From: Lysinibacillus sp. B2A1
GTDB lineage: Bacteria > Bacillota > Bacilli > Bacillales_A > Planococcaceae
Direction: 5' to 3'
NCBI GenBank assembly: GCA_002973635.1
Contig: CP027224.1
Coordinates: 72,501-136,500, forward strand
DNA: 64,000 nucleotides
Shown here piece by piece: positions 1-8,203 of the stretch; within the stretch, counting starts at the first letter, position 1; each line of letters opens with the position of its first letter. The translations under genes were made by a program, and so were the position numbers. The notes under the pieces are model-generated. The model did not search any database. It saw only the letters and a list, made by a program, of their open reading frames with translations, and was not told the DNA's origin.

Positions 1-1
1 A

Positions 2-115
2 GAACTTGGAGCAATTATCGTGGAAGTAATGTCTATATGCTTTTTACTATTAGGTAGAAGAGATAATAAAATGCTTAGTCATTTTAAAAGTAACTTTGTA
101 TTCATAAGAAACTAG
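2..115 (+). CDS. C-terminal fragment of an unknown protein (cut by window start)
   Basis: An open frame enters from the left edge and ends at TAG 113-115, giving 37 residues beginning ELGAIIVEVM and ending FVFIRN. The first half (GAIIVEVMSICFLLLG) is hydrophobic enough to be a last membrane segment, followed by a basic tail. The family cannot be recognised from so little. It could also be a chance open frame, since there is no independent support for coding. Confidence 0.35.
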   Translation, partial: ELGAIIVEVMSICFLLLGRRDNKMLSHFKSNFVFIRN

Positions 116-137
116 CGTAATTTAGTCTGTTTTTTTT

Positions 138-308
138 GAGCTCACTCGAAAAGTTCCTCTTCAAAATCCGTGACATCCGCCAGGGGCTCTATCTTGATTC
201 TGCGAGCATTTTACACCCACTGAATAGGGAAAAAATCGCATTCATTTTCGCCCATCTATAGAGGTGGAAGTATTGTATCTGACGTTTTGCTTTTGCTACA
301 GAAAAGAT
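138..308. repeat. Dispersed ~171-bp non-coding repeat, copy A
   Basis: This stretch matches 61583-61753 over its whole length in the same orientation. Identical blocks include TTCAAAATCCGTGAC, CCCACTGAATAGGGA and CTACAGAAAAGAT. No open frame is shared by both copies. Several segments can pair: AGTTCC (152-157) with GGGGCT (183-188), and CCATCT (252-257) with AGGTGG (262-267). The equivalent first stem in copy B uses different bases (AGCTC/GAGCT). Function is unknown; a structured RNA or a small mobile repeat are both possible. Confidence 0.7.
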
Positions 309-475
309 AAATTAATAACTAGGGATTGAAAAAAATTCATGTCTTTTGCTTTAGCACACACACTCATGATTCGACTCCTAATATTTTAGGTCGAACTAAA
401 GCGCTACTATCCTATTCAAACATATACCTTAAATGCTAAAATTTAAGTAGCTTTCAAAATAAAGGGGTGCTTAGA

Positions 476-910
476 ATGGCGACGGGGTTATATAGTGAAG
501 AAATACAAATAGAGAAGGAAAAATTACAAGCATTTATTCAAAGTAAAGAAGAATGGGCTGAACTTATACCAGGTTACTTACATCATGAATTTCCGAATGA
601 ACAAGATATGATTTGGGTGTTTCAAGGTGATTTTGGTATTATTCAAAAGACTGTAAAAGTGGAACTTAAATATAAGGAATCTCCAACAAATCAAGTTATG
701 TTTGATCTGATAGGTTTATCAGATCCTATAAATGGTGATGGTTTTTTTGAAATTAGGGAAGGACATGGCGATACATGTCAGCTTACTGGGAATTTAACAA
801 TGAAAGCTAGTGGTTTTTTAGCTGGAATGATGAATCCGATGTTAGAGAAGTTTGTTCCACAGTTAGTAGAGAAATTGGTACAAAAAATGGTAGCTAAAGC
901 AAGTCTATAA
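476..910 (+). CDS. SRPBCC / CoxG-like family protein
   Basis: The product is 144 aa. Start ATG 476 is chosen because AAAGGGGTG (461-469) sits 6 bases upstream; an in-frame GTG at 467 overlaps that ribosome site. The LIPGY segment near residue 30 and the alternating beta pattern followed by a long C-terminal helix (residues ~110-144, FVPQLVEKLVQKMVAKA) fit the START/SRPBCC fold of CoxG-like proteins, which bind small hydrophobic ligands. No catalytic residues can be assigned. It stands alone between the repeat and an insertion sequence. The palindrome TTCGAC...GTCGAA at 370-395 lies in its upstream region and could be regulatory. The fold call is by pattern only. Confidence 0.6.
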   Translation: MATGLYSEEIQIEKEKLQAFIQSKEEWAELIPGYLHHEFPNEQDMIWVFQGDFGIIQKTVKVELKYKESPTNQVMFDLIGLSDPINGDGFFEIREGHGDTCQLTGNLTMKASGFLAGMMNPMLEKFVPQLVEKLVQKMVAKASL

Positions 911-971
911 AAAAAGTGAGTAACTATTAGGGAAAATAAGTTTTGGCAAAAGTGATTATATTTATAAGTTG

Positions 972-982
972 AAAAGATCATT
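972..982 (+). other. Left arm of a hairpin split by an insertion sequence
   Basis: AAAAGATCATT at 972-982 is the exact reverse complement of AATGATCTTTT at 2698-2708. Removing the insertion sequence and one copy of the 9-bp duplication restores an 11-bp stem with a 14-base loop followed by T residues. It was probably the terminator of the SRPBCC gene. Confidence 0.7.
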
Positions 983-984
983 GC

Positions 985-993
985 TCTTAGGAG
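985..993 (+). repeat. Target-site duplication, left copy
   Basis: TCTTAGGAG directly precedes the left end of the insertion sequence and is repeated at 2687-2695 directly after its right end. This is the expected footprint of transposition. Confidence 0.8.
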
Positions 994-2686
994 GAGGGCA
1001 CTGAAAAAGTCCATTATTTAAATTAGGTAGTTGAAAGTTCGATTATATCGAACTTTCAACTGCCTTTTTACTTTATAATAATGATATTAAAAGTAAGTAT
1101 GTAGGTGATATCCCGATGATTTCAAACCAAGAATCTCTTCATCTTAGTCCGTTTATGGCCATATATGACATTGTTGTACCAAAGGATAATATGCTTCGGC
1201 AAATAAATGAACTTGTTGATTTCTCTTTTATTTTGGACGAACTGAAAAACAAATATTGTCTTGATAATGGTCGTAATGCGGTACCTCCCATTCGCATGTT
1301 TAAATATTTACTATTAAAATCAATATTCGATTTATCCGATGTAGATGTGGTAGAACGTTCTAAATATGATATGTCGTTTAAATATTTTTTAGATATGGCA
1401 CCAGAAGACTCTGTCATTAATCCAAGTTCACTAACGAAATTCCGTAAGCTCCGTCTCCAAGATATGAGCTTATTAGATATGCTCATTGGCAAAACTGTAG
1501 AGATTGCAATAGAGAAAGAAGTCATTAAAAATAAAACAATAATCGTGGACGCCACCCATACAAAAGCACGGTATAATCAAAAATCACCTATAGAATTTTT
1601 ACAAGAGAAATCAAAAAATGTAAGAAAAGCTGTTTATCAAATCGATGAATCGATGAAAGAGAATTTCCCACCAAAGACAAATTCTAACGAAATAAATGAT
1701 GAAGTGGATTACTGTCGTCAAGTCATCGAGGTAGTTGAATCTCAACCTCAAATTGAGATGATTCCAGCTGTAAAAGAAAAACTAAATGTCCTAAAAGAAG
1801 TGGTACAAGATTATGAGGAGAAGTTAAGTTATTCGACAGATCCAGATGCACGTATTGGACATAAATCAGCGGATTCTTCTTTCTTTGGTTTTAAAACACA
1901 TATTGCAATGAGTGATGAGCGAATAATAACAGCTGCGATAGTAACTACTGGGGAGAAGAGTGATGGAAAATACCTTCAAGAATTAGTTGAAAAAAGTAAA
2001 GAAACAGGTATGACCATTGATACAGTCATTGGTGATACAGCCTATTCTGAAAAAGACAATATCCAGTATGCAAAAAAAGAAGAATTCCAACTTATATCTA
2101 AACTAAATCCACAAATCACGCAAGGTGGACGAACAAAAGAAGATGAATTTGAATTTAATAAAGATGCTGGTATGTATGTGTGTAAAGCTGGTCACATGGC
2201 GATTCGCAAAGCACGGACAGGAAAGAAAAATCAAGGACAAAATCAAAAACATACGTATTATTTTGACATCGAAAAATGTAAAATATGTGCTTTCCGCGAA
2301 GGTTGTTATAAAGAAGGGGCAAAAAGTAAAACATATTCAGTTTCAATCAAATCTACTGAGCATAAGGAACAAGAAGCATTCCAAAACAGTGAAGAGTTTA
2401 AGGAGCTCGCACGTACTCGCTATAAAATAGAGGCGAAAAATAGTGAATTAAAAAATAGACATGGGTATGACACGGCAATAGCTTCGGGTTTATTTGGTAT
2501 GGAAATACAAGGTGCAACCGCCATCTTCGCTGTAAATTTGAAACGAATCATTACACTTTTAAAAGAAAAAAATAGTTAATGGAGAATAAAAAAGACAACT
2601 TCTTGTTCGAAATGAAACAAGAAGTTGTCTTTTTTAAAGTTAAACTCTTTCCACAATAAAAAAACTGTATGTTTTTCAGTGCCCTC
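994..2686 (+). mobile_element. IS1182-family insertion sequence, complete
   Basis: The element is 1693 bp, bounded by a perfect 15-bp terminal inverted repeat (GAGGGCACTGAAAAA at 994-1008; its complement at 2672-2686) and flanked by the 9-bp duplication TCTTAGGAG. It carries one intact transposase gene. Strong hairpins lie just inside both ends: a 15-bp stem at 1029-1061 followed by T residues, and a 14-bp stem at 2588-2635 with A and T tracts on either side. They should block transcription entering or leaving the element. The intact ends and gene suggest recent, possibly active insertion. Confidence 0.9.
1116..2579 (+). CDS. IS1182-family transposase
   Basis: The product is a 487-aa DDE transposase. 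The N-terminal ~120 residues resemble the DUF772-type domain (VPPIRMFKYLLLKSIF...SSLTKFRKLR). The catalytic core shows candidate acidic residues at D145 (IIVDATHTK), an Asp near 308 (VIGDTAYSEKDN) and a Glu near 440 (KIEAKNSELKNRHGYD). A CKICAFREGCY cysteine cluster near residue 390 is typical of the family. Start ATG 1116 follows TAGGTGATA. The length is normal and the frame is intact. It lies wholly inside the inverted repeats. Confidence 0.93.
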   Translation: MISNQESLHLSPFMAIYDIVVPKDNMLRQINELVDFSFILDELKNKYCLDNGRNAVPPIRMFKYLLLKSIFDLSDVDVVERSKYDMSFKYFLDMAPEDSVINPSSLTKFRKLRLQDMSLLDMLIGKTVEIAIEKEVIKNKTIIVDATHTKARYNQKSPIEFLQEKSKNVRKAVYQIDESMKENFPPKTNSNEINDEVDYCRQVIEVVESQPQIEMIPAVKEKLNVLKEVVQDYEEKLSYSTDPDARIGHKSADSSFFGFKTHIAMSDERIITAAIVTTGEKSDGKYLQELVEKSKETGMTIDTVIGDTAYSEKDNIQYAKKEEFQLISKLNPQITQGGRTKEDEFEFNKDAGMYVCKAGHMAIRKARTGKKNQGQNQKHTYYFDIEKCKICAFREGCYKEGAKSKTYSVSIKSTEHKEQEAFQNSEEFKELARTRYKIEAKNSELKNRHGYDTAIASGLFGMEIQGATAIFAVNLKRIITLLKEKNS

Positions 2687-2695
2687 TCTTAGGAG
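2687..2695 (+). repeat. Target-site duplication, right copy
   Basis: TCTTAGGAG abuts the right inverted repeat and matches 985-993 exactly. Confidence 0.8.
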
Positions 2696-2883
2696 GGAAT
2701 GATCTTTTTATATTGACTACCAATTGTCGGTAATAACGATACGTGGTTTCTTATGTGTGAATTTCTGGCGATACCTTGTATGGAGGGGATCTCAAGGTAT
2801 CATCGAAGGAGTTTTGCGGTATTAAACATATAGCTTCAAATATTATGGAATAACTTGACAAAATTATTTATGAAATTTATATT

Positions 2884-2897
2884 TGAGTAAATACTCA
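2884..2897. promoter_or_regulatory. Palindromic operator candidate O1 (TetR-type)
   Basis: TGAGTAAATACTCA lies at the centre of a longer palindrome (2881-2900, 9-bp arms around AA). It is followed at once by AAGGAGG and the decayed regulator. A near-identical site lies at 3289-3302. TetR-family proteins often bind such sites in front of their own gene and their target. The pairing is seen; the binding protein is inferred. Confidence 0.6.
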
Positions 2898-2925
2898 AAT
2901 TCTAAGGAGGTAGTGACGAAACTAT

Positions 2926-3270
2926 TTGGTAACAAAAAAGGATACAAAATTAGATTTATTTACTAAAAAGGAGTTTAATGCAGTTTTTTAATTTTTCATT
3001 TGGTCTCCAGCAATCGAACAAAACTCGGGTGTTGGTGAGGAGATTATGGATTTTATTTCTATAATACGTGAACATGCTAGTGTTTTCTTATCAAGAGTCA
3101 TTCCATGTTCCGTTGAGAAAAAGATTATTGATACAGCAGCCTCAATGTTTCTTTCATCAATCTTAACCTACGTATTAGTTGAAGAAAGAAGAATGGGAGA
3201 CAGTCTACTAGTAAATCAATACATTGAGGAGGTAGTTACAGTTATTTTAAAAGGCATTCAAAATACATAA
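2926..3270 (+). pseudogene. Decayed TetR-type regulator
   Basis: One reading frame runs from TTG 2926 (LVTKKDTKLDLFTKKEFNAVF) to the stop at 3268-3270, but is broken by TAA at 2989-2991. The C-terminal part (from 3046; ...YVLVEERRMG...NQYIEEVVTVILKGI) looks like the ligand-binding end of a TetR/AcrR regulator. The frame holds only ~115 codons, and the ~45-residue helix-turn-helix expected near the N-terminus is missing. The best reading is an internal deletion plus a stop. The ribosome site AAGGAGG (2904-2910) survives. The gene sits between two matching operators and just ahead of an HXXEE gene. The family assignment rests on C-terminal pattern and context. Confidence 0.55.
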
Positions 3271-3288
3271 AAATTTTTTAGTAAAATT

Positions 3289-3302
3289 TGAGTAATTACT
3301 CA
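3289..3302. promoter_or_regulatory. Palindromic operator candidate O2 (TetR-type)
   Basis: TGAGTAATTACTCA is a perfect 14-bp palindrome 30 bp ahead of the HXXEE gene. It differs from O1 (2884-2897) by one central base, so both were probably bound by the same protein. Confidence 0.6.
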
Positions 3303-3331
3303 GTATTTTTTGGATGAAAGAAGGTATGTCT

Positions 3332-3868
3332 ATGCTTCAATGGATTGATATTCAGACACTTATTTGGTTATTCCCTATTATGTTTATACTCCATGATTTT
3401 GAAGAAATTATTATGGTTGAGAAGTGGTTAAATAATAAATCTTCAGTTTTGTATGCAAAACTACCAACAAAAGCAGCTGATAGAGTGATTAAGCAATTTT
3501 CTATGTCAACAGCACAGTTCGCAGTAGCTGTAGTGGTCATATTTTTCTTTGTAAGTGGATCGACTTTTAGCGCCAGTCAATTTGTGAATCAAGGGCAATT
3601 AGGGAATATTTATATATTCACTATTGTTACATTAATCTTTTTTCTTCATGCATTTACACATCTAGGGCAGACAATATTTCTTCGTTCTATAACACCTGGC
3701 GCAGTCACATCATTAATTATCATTATTCCATATAGCTTAATTTTGTATCATTCACTATTAATGAATAATGTGATAACATGGAACATCATTTTTATTTGCT
3801 TACCATTTTGTCTATTATTATTACCACTTGCATTATTTGCTCACTGGGTTGGTAGAAAGGTTATTTGA
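3332..3868 (+). CDS. HXXEE domain membrane protein
   Basis: The product is 178 aa. Start ATG 3332 is preferred (AAGG at 3321-3324, 7-base spacing) over in-frame ATGs at 3314 and 3326. The family motif H-x-x-E-E is seen at residues 21-25 (HDFEE) inside the first hydrophobic helix. A second conserved-looking HAFTHLGQ lies near residue 105, followed by further membrane segments (five or so in total). HXXEE proteins are membrane proteins of unknown function, often next to TetR regulators, as here. The regulator next door is broken, so this gene may be unregulated. Confidence 0.75.
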   Translation: MLQWIDIQTLIWLFPIMFILHDFEEIIMVEKWLNNKSSVLYAKLPTKAADRVIKQFSMSTAQFAVAVVVIFFFVSGSTFSASQFVNQGQLGNIYIFTIVTLIFFLHAFTHLGQTIFLRSITPGAVTSLIIIIPYSLILYHSLLMNNVITWNIIFICLPFCLLLLPLALFAHWVGRKVI

Positions 3869-3895
3869 TAAATAGTTTTTATGTCAATCTGGTGT

Positions 3896-3927
3896 AAAAG
3901 CTATCCTGCTTAGTGGGATAGCTTTTT
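3896..3927 (+). terminator. Terminator after the HXXEE gene
   Basis: AGCTATCC and GGATAGCT form a stem around a short loop, followed by a T run. It separates the accessory region from yaaO. Confidence 0.8.
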
Positions 3928-3974
3928 CTCGTGTTATAATTAAAGAAGAATATAACGGAAATGGGTGTTTTGTT

Positions 3975-5399
3975 TTGCAAAAGAAAAAGCCGATTGTAGA
4001 AGGGTTAGAGCGCTTTCGACAACAACAAAATATTTCCTTTCATGTCCCGGGGCATAAACACGGTGAACTATCTCGTCTTCCTCAGGCCTTTAAAGATGTT
4101 ATGCGGTATGATGTAACGGAGTTATCAGGTCTTGATGACCTACATCATCCTGAGGAAATGATATTAGAAGCAGAAAATTTATTGGCAGATACATATGGGA
4201 CAATGAAAAGCTTCTTTTTAGTAGGTGGATCTACGGTTGGGAATTTAGCAATGATCTATGCTACCTGTAAAAAGGATGATACGATTATTGTTCAACGTAA
4301 TGCTCATAAGTCTATTTTTCATGCAATTGAGTTGGTTGGAGCAAGGCCTGTATTTGTCTCACCCATGTGGGATGATCAAACACTAACAGCAACACATGTT
4401 TCCTATAAGGATTTAAAAGAAGCTGTTGATTATTATCCAGAGGCCCGGGCTGTTGTTTTAACATATCCTACTTACTATGGTATGACATCTAAAGAAATAC
4501 AGCAGCAAGTTGCTTACTGTCATGAAAAGGAAATTCCTGTCTTAGTGGATGAGGCACACGGAGCCCATTTTAGTGCATGCTCCTTATTTCAACCATCCGC
4601 ATTGACATTTGGCGCAGATATAGTGGTACAGTCTGCACATAAAACTTTGCCTGCAATGACAATGGCATCCTTTATGCATGTTAATTCAGATATCATTAAT
4701 GTCGATAAAATAAATCATTATCTACGTATGCTACAATCTAGCAGCCCATCCTATCTTTTATTAGCATCTTTAGATGATGCACGCTATTATATACAGACAT
4801 ATATGGAGAGTGATGGTGCATATATAATAGAAAAAAAGAATCAATGGGTAGAAGCATTACGGGCAATAGGATCTTTGAAAGTTATTGAGGTAGATGATCC
4901 TATAAAATTATTACTCCGTGTAGAGGGCTATAGTGGTTTCCAACTACAAGAGGCACTGGAGGCAAAACAAGTATATGTAGAGCTGGCAGATGCAAATCAG
5001 GTTTTGTTGGTACTACCTTTATTAAAACAGGGGCATAACTATCCCTTTGCAGAAATTCGTGTCCGTATTAAGGATGCGATAACAATATTGTTAAATACAC
5101 CGAAAGCAGACATAATAACAGCTCCACATACAGCCTATAATTTTGTAGCCATTACCGAACCAGCTTATTCTATTGAGGAAATTGAAAAATCGGAAAAGGA
5201 ATGGTTACCATATATGCGAACAATGGGGCGAATCTCATCAAGCATGGTTATTCCTTACCCTCCAGGCATTCCATTACTTGTCCCAGGAGAAAAGATAACA
5301 GTGGCAAAATTGAGCCAGCTTGAGGAATTGTTGGCTACGGGTGCAACATTCCAAGGAAATCACCGTTTAGAAGAAAAAATGATTGAGGTCATGAAATAG
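3975..5399 (+). CDS. yaaO: Orn/Lys/Arg decarboxylase family protein YaaO
   Basis: The product is 474 aa, a fold-type I PLP enzyme of the basic amino acid decarboxylase family (major domain then C-terminal domain). Visible features are the N-terminal HVPGHKHG (residues 23-30), PLP-contacting Asp 192 in VDEAHGAH, and Schiff-base Lys 223 in SAHKTLPAM. It starts with TTG 3975. It is the first gene of the conserved block and sits directly before tmk with no gap, as in B. subtilis. The natural substrate (arginine, lysine or other) cannot be read from sequence. Confidence 0.88.
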   Translation: MQKKKPIVEGLERFRQQQNISFHVPGHKHGELSRLPQAFKDVMRYDVTELSGLDDLHHPEEMILEAENLLADTYGTMKSFFLVGGSTVGNLAMIYATCKKDDTIIVQRNAHKSIFHAIELVGARPVFVSPMWDDQTLTATHVSYKDLKEAVDYYPEARAVVLTYPTYYGMTSKEIQQQVAYCHEKEIPVLVDEAHGAHFSACSLFQPSALTFGADIVVQSAHKTLPAMTMASFMHVNSDIINVDKINHYLRMLQSSSPSYLLLASLDDARYYIQTYMESDGAYIIEKKNQWVEALRAIGSLKVIEVDDPIKLLLRVEGYSGFQLQEALEAKQVYVELADANQVLLVLPLLKQGHNYPFAEIRVRIKDAITILLNTPKADIITAPHTAYNFVAITEPAYSIEEIEKSEKEWLPYMRTMGRISSSMVIPYPPGIPLLVPGEKITVAKLSQLEELLATGATFQGNHRLEEKMIEVMK

Positions 5400-5417
5400 T
5401 TGGAGGCAATAAACAGG

Positions 5418-6047
5418 ATGAATAGCAATTTATTTATAACATTTGAAGGTCCAGAGGGTGCCGGAAAGACAACAGTTATTCAAAAAATAGCTGAGCGACT
5501 AGCTCAGGAGAATATTGATGTATTAGCAACAAGAGAACCTGGTGGTATTGAGATTGCTGAAAAAATTCGGACAATTATTTTAAACCCTGCGCATACAGCA
5601 ATGGATGAACGTACAGAGGCGTTATTGTACGCAGCGGCACGAAGTCAGCATTATTTTGAAAAAGTAAGACCTGCATTGGATGAGGGTAAAATGGTTATTT
5701 GTGATCGCTTCATTGATTCCTCATTAGCTTATCAAGGATATGCACGTGGTATTGGTGTGGATGAAGTATTATCTATTAATGAGTTTGCAATCGGTAAGAA
5801 ACTACCTGATGTTACAATTTTATTTGATCTTGACCCAGAGATTGGTTTAGCACGTATTCATGCCCATGGTGAACGAGAGGTAAATCGATTAGATGTTGAA
5901 AGCTTAGCCTTTCATCAGAAGGTTCGAGAAGGGTATTTACAACTAGTGGGTCGTTACCCAGAACGTATACAAGTTGTCAATGCGGATCAAAATATTGAGC
6001 GTGTTGTAGAAGATGTATGGGCATTATTATTTGATGCAATGCAGTAA
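5418..6047 (+). CDS. tmk: Thymidylate kinase
   Basis: The product is 209 aa and phosphorylates dTMP to dTDP for DNA synthesis. Start ATG 5418 follows TGGAGG (5401-5406); the in-frame TTG at 5400 overlaps the ribosome site. The P-loop GPEGAGKT is at residues 11-18, and a DRF motif ([15 protein letters not shown]) and a mid-protein ATREPGG motif are present. The length matches the family (B. subtilis about 212 aa). It is transcribed with yaaO. Confidence 0.96.
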   Translation: MNSNLFITFEGPEGAGKTTVIQKIAERLAQENIDVLATREPGGIEIAEKIRTIILNPAHTAMDERTEALLYAAARSQHYFEKVRPALDEGKMVICDRFIDSSLAYQGYARGIGVDEVLSINEFAIGKKLPDVTILFDLDPEIGLARIHAHGEREVNRLDVESLAFHQKVREGYLQLVGRYPERIQVVNADQNIERVVEDVWALLFDAMQ

Positions 6048-6191
6048 AAGCATGAAGTTGTCTAACACATTGTGATATAATGGTAACATCTATTATTTTA
6101 TTTAATGAGATAAAAACGCTCATTAAATTGAAACTTTCCTATAGATAATGGTATCAAAAATCGTTCTAGGTTAATTTTATAAAAGGGGTGA

Positions 6192-6527
<336 letters not shown>

Positions 6528-6592
6528 TTCAGTATGAAATTTAAATTAGCTTTTGTGTATCGATAAAGAAAGCAAGTGGGGGCGAATACAGC

Positions 6593-7033
6593 TTGAAGAT
6601 CAATCAAGATATACGTGTCGGGTTAAATACTAATCGCAAAGAGCCACTACAAAATAATAATCAAAATAACCGATTTGGAGATATGGTCGTCAAGCAGGGA
6701 ACCAAATTGCAGACTGAACAGCTTACACGATTGCTAGGGGATATTTCTACTGCGGGTGACCGAGTTGCAAGATCACGAAATTTACGAGAGCTTGCTCGTT
6801 TTAAAATGCTTGTTAAAAAATTTCTACAAGAAACCGTCGAACATGGTATGGAATTAAAGCAATCACATACTTGGAATCGTTTCGGTGAGGGAAGACGTTT
6901 AAAAATTATCGAAACGATTGATTCTCGCCTTGTGGAGCTGGCACAAGATATTTTAGATGAAGAGAAAGAAGCAATTGATCTTCTTGATAAAATCGGTGAG
7001 ATAAAAGGCTTATTAATTAATCTGTATATGTAA
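6593..7033 (+). CDS. yaaR: YaaR family protein (DUF327)
   Basis: The product is 146 aa, mostly helical and charged, with the pattern of the YaaR/DUF327 family (FKMLVKKFLQETV...SHTWNRFGEGRRLKIIETIDSRLVELAQDILDEEK). It starts with TTG 6593. It lies between darA and holB as in other Bacillales and is followed by a terminator. Function is not established. Confidence 0.85.
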   Translation: MKINQDIRVGLNTNRKEPLQNNNQNNRFGDMVVKQGTKLQTEQLTRLLGDISTAGDRVARSRNLRELARFKMLVKKFLQETVEHGMELKQSHTWNRFGEGRRLKIIETIDSRLVELAQDILDEEKEAIDLLDKIGEIKGLLINLYM

Positions 7034-7035
7034 AA

Positions 7036-7071
7036 CCCGTGTCTCGTTCTCTTGTAGGCGCGGGCTTTTTT
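7036..7071 (+). terminator. Terminator after yaaR
   Basis: CCCGTGTC (7036-7043) pairs with GGCGCGGG (7057-7064), allowing two G-U pairs, and six T residues follow. Confidence 0.75.
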
Positions 7072-7198
7072 CAAATATATTTTGCTAATTGCTACAAACA
7101 TAGTGTAACTAACTATTATAGGCAATTCTGTGTGAAGAAGAGAGCAATTGCAAAAAATTATATCTAGTTGTAATTGTTATGGGAAGGAATTTAAATAT

Positions 7199-8203
7199 AT
7201 GGCCAAGAATGTTGAAGAGCTATTTTCACTACAACCTGTCGTAATGAAGCAGCTTCAAACGATTTTTGACAAAAATAGATTAGCGCATGCATACATTTTT
7301 GATGGCGAAAAAGGGACAGGCAAAGCAGATATTATGCGATTTTTTGTCAAATTAATGCTATGTGAGCAACCAAAACAAAATGTTCCATGTGAAACATGTC
7401 GAAATTGCAGACGTGTTGATTCTGGCAATCATCCTAATATTCATCAAATATATCCAGATGGTCAATTTATTAAAATTGATCAAATACGTGATTTAGTAGC
7501 TGAGATGAAGATGATGGGTGTTGAAGAAGGGCGAAAGATTTATGTACTTCATCATGCAGATCGACTTAATATTGCATCCGCAAATATGATTCTAAAATTT
7601 TTAGAGGAACCTGAGGGAGAGGTTACTGCCATTTTGCTAACTGAGCAAATGCAGTCAATATTACCAACAATCCGCTCTAGATGCCAGCATATAAAGTTTC
7701 AAAAAATGCCTCGACATGTATTGTTAAAGCATTTGCAAGAAAGCAATATTTCATACTCAATGTCTTGCACAGTGAGCATGATGACGAATGAGCTCGAAAC
7801 AGCTATAATTTTGGCAAATGACGAGCAGTTTGCACTTGCTCGAAAAACAGTGTTAAAATTAGTAGAGACAATTCGCCAAAATGTACATGAAGCAATGCTG
7901 GTTGTACATGAAGAATGGTTGCCACTTTTTAAAGAAAAAAGTGAAATGGAACAAGCATTGGATTTACTACTATTTGCTTACCGTGATATAGTGTCAATAA
8001 AAGCTAATCCCGAGGCAGCTTGTACTTATCCAGACATGTTACAGATATTTAAAGAAGCTGCGTTACATTCGACTTATGAACGCCTATCTAGTCAAATGGA
8101 GTCTATTTTACAGGCGCGCGCATCTTTACAGCGTAACATGAATAGGACGTTATTGATGGAGCAGCTAATGCTAAATCTGCAGGAGGGATACACATTTGTA
8201 TAA
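7199..8203 (+). CDS. holB: DNA polymerase III subunit delta prime
   Basis: The product is 334 aa, the stator subunit of the clamp loader. Start ATG 7199 (MAKNVEELF) follows GGGAAGGA; the TTG at 7148 would add 17 unlikely residues. A P-loop-like GEKGTGKAD lies at residues 36-44. The four zinc-binding cysteines are C55, C64, C67 and C70 (PCETCRNC). Arginine-finger type SRC occurs in TIRSRCQHIKF. The stop overlaps the start of ricT, implying translational coupling. Confidence 0.94.
   Translation: MAKNVEELFSLQPVVMKQLQTIFDKNRLAHAYIFDGEKGTGKADIMRFFVKLMLCEQPKQNVPCETCRNCRRVDSGNHPNIHQIYPDGQFIKIDQIRDLVAEMKMMGVEEGRKIYVLHHADRLNIASANMILKFLEEPEGEVTAILLTEQMQSILPTIRSRCQHIKFQKMPRHVLLKHLQESNISYSMSCTVSMMTNELETAIILANDEQFALARKTVLKLVETIRQNVHEAMLVVHEEWLPLFKEKSEMEQALDLLLFAYRDIVSIKANPEAACTYPDMLQIFKEAALHSTYERLSSQMESILQARASLQRNMNRTLLMEQLMLNLQEGYTFV

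Noticed and set aside
778..1014. Minus-strand open frame across the SRPBCC gene end and insertion sequence start
   Set aside because: It crosses the insertion junction and mirrors a real gene; no start signal.
2125..2430. 101-aa plus-strand open frame inside the first transposase
   Set aside because: It lies wholly within the intact transposase in another frame, has no ribosome site, and no slippery sequence suggests programmed frameshifting.
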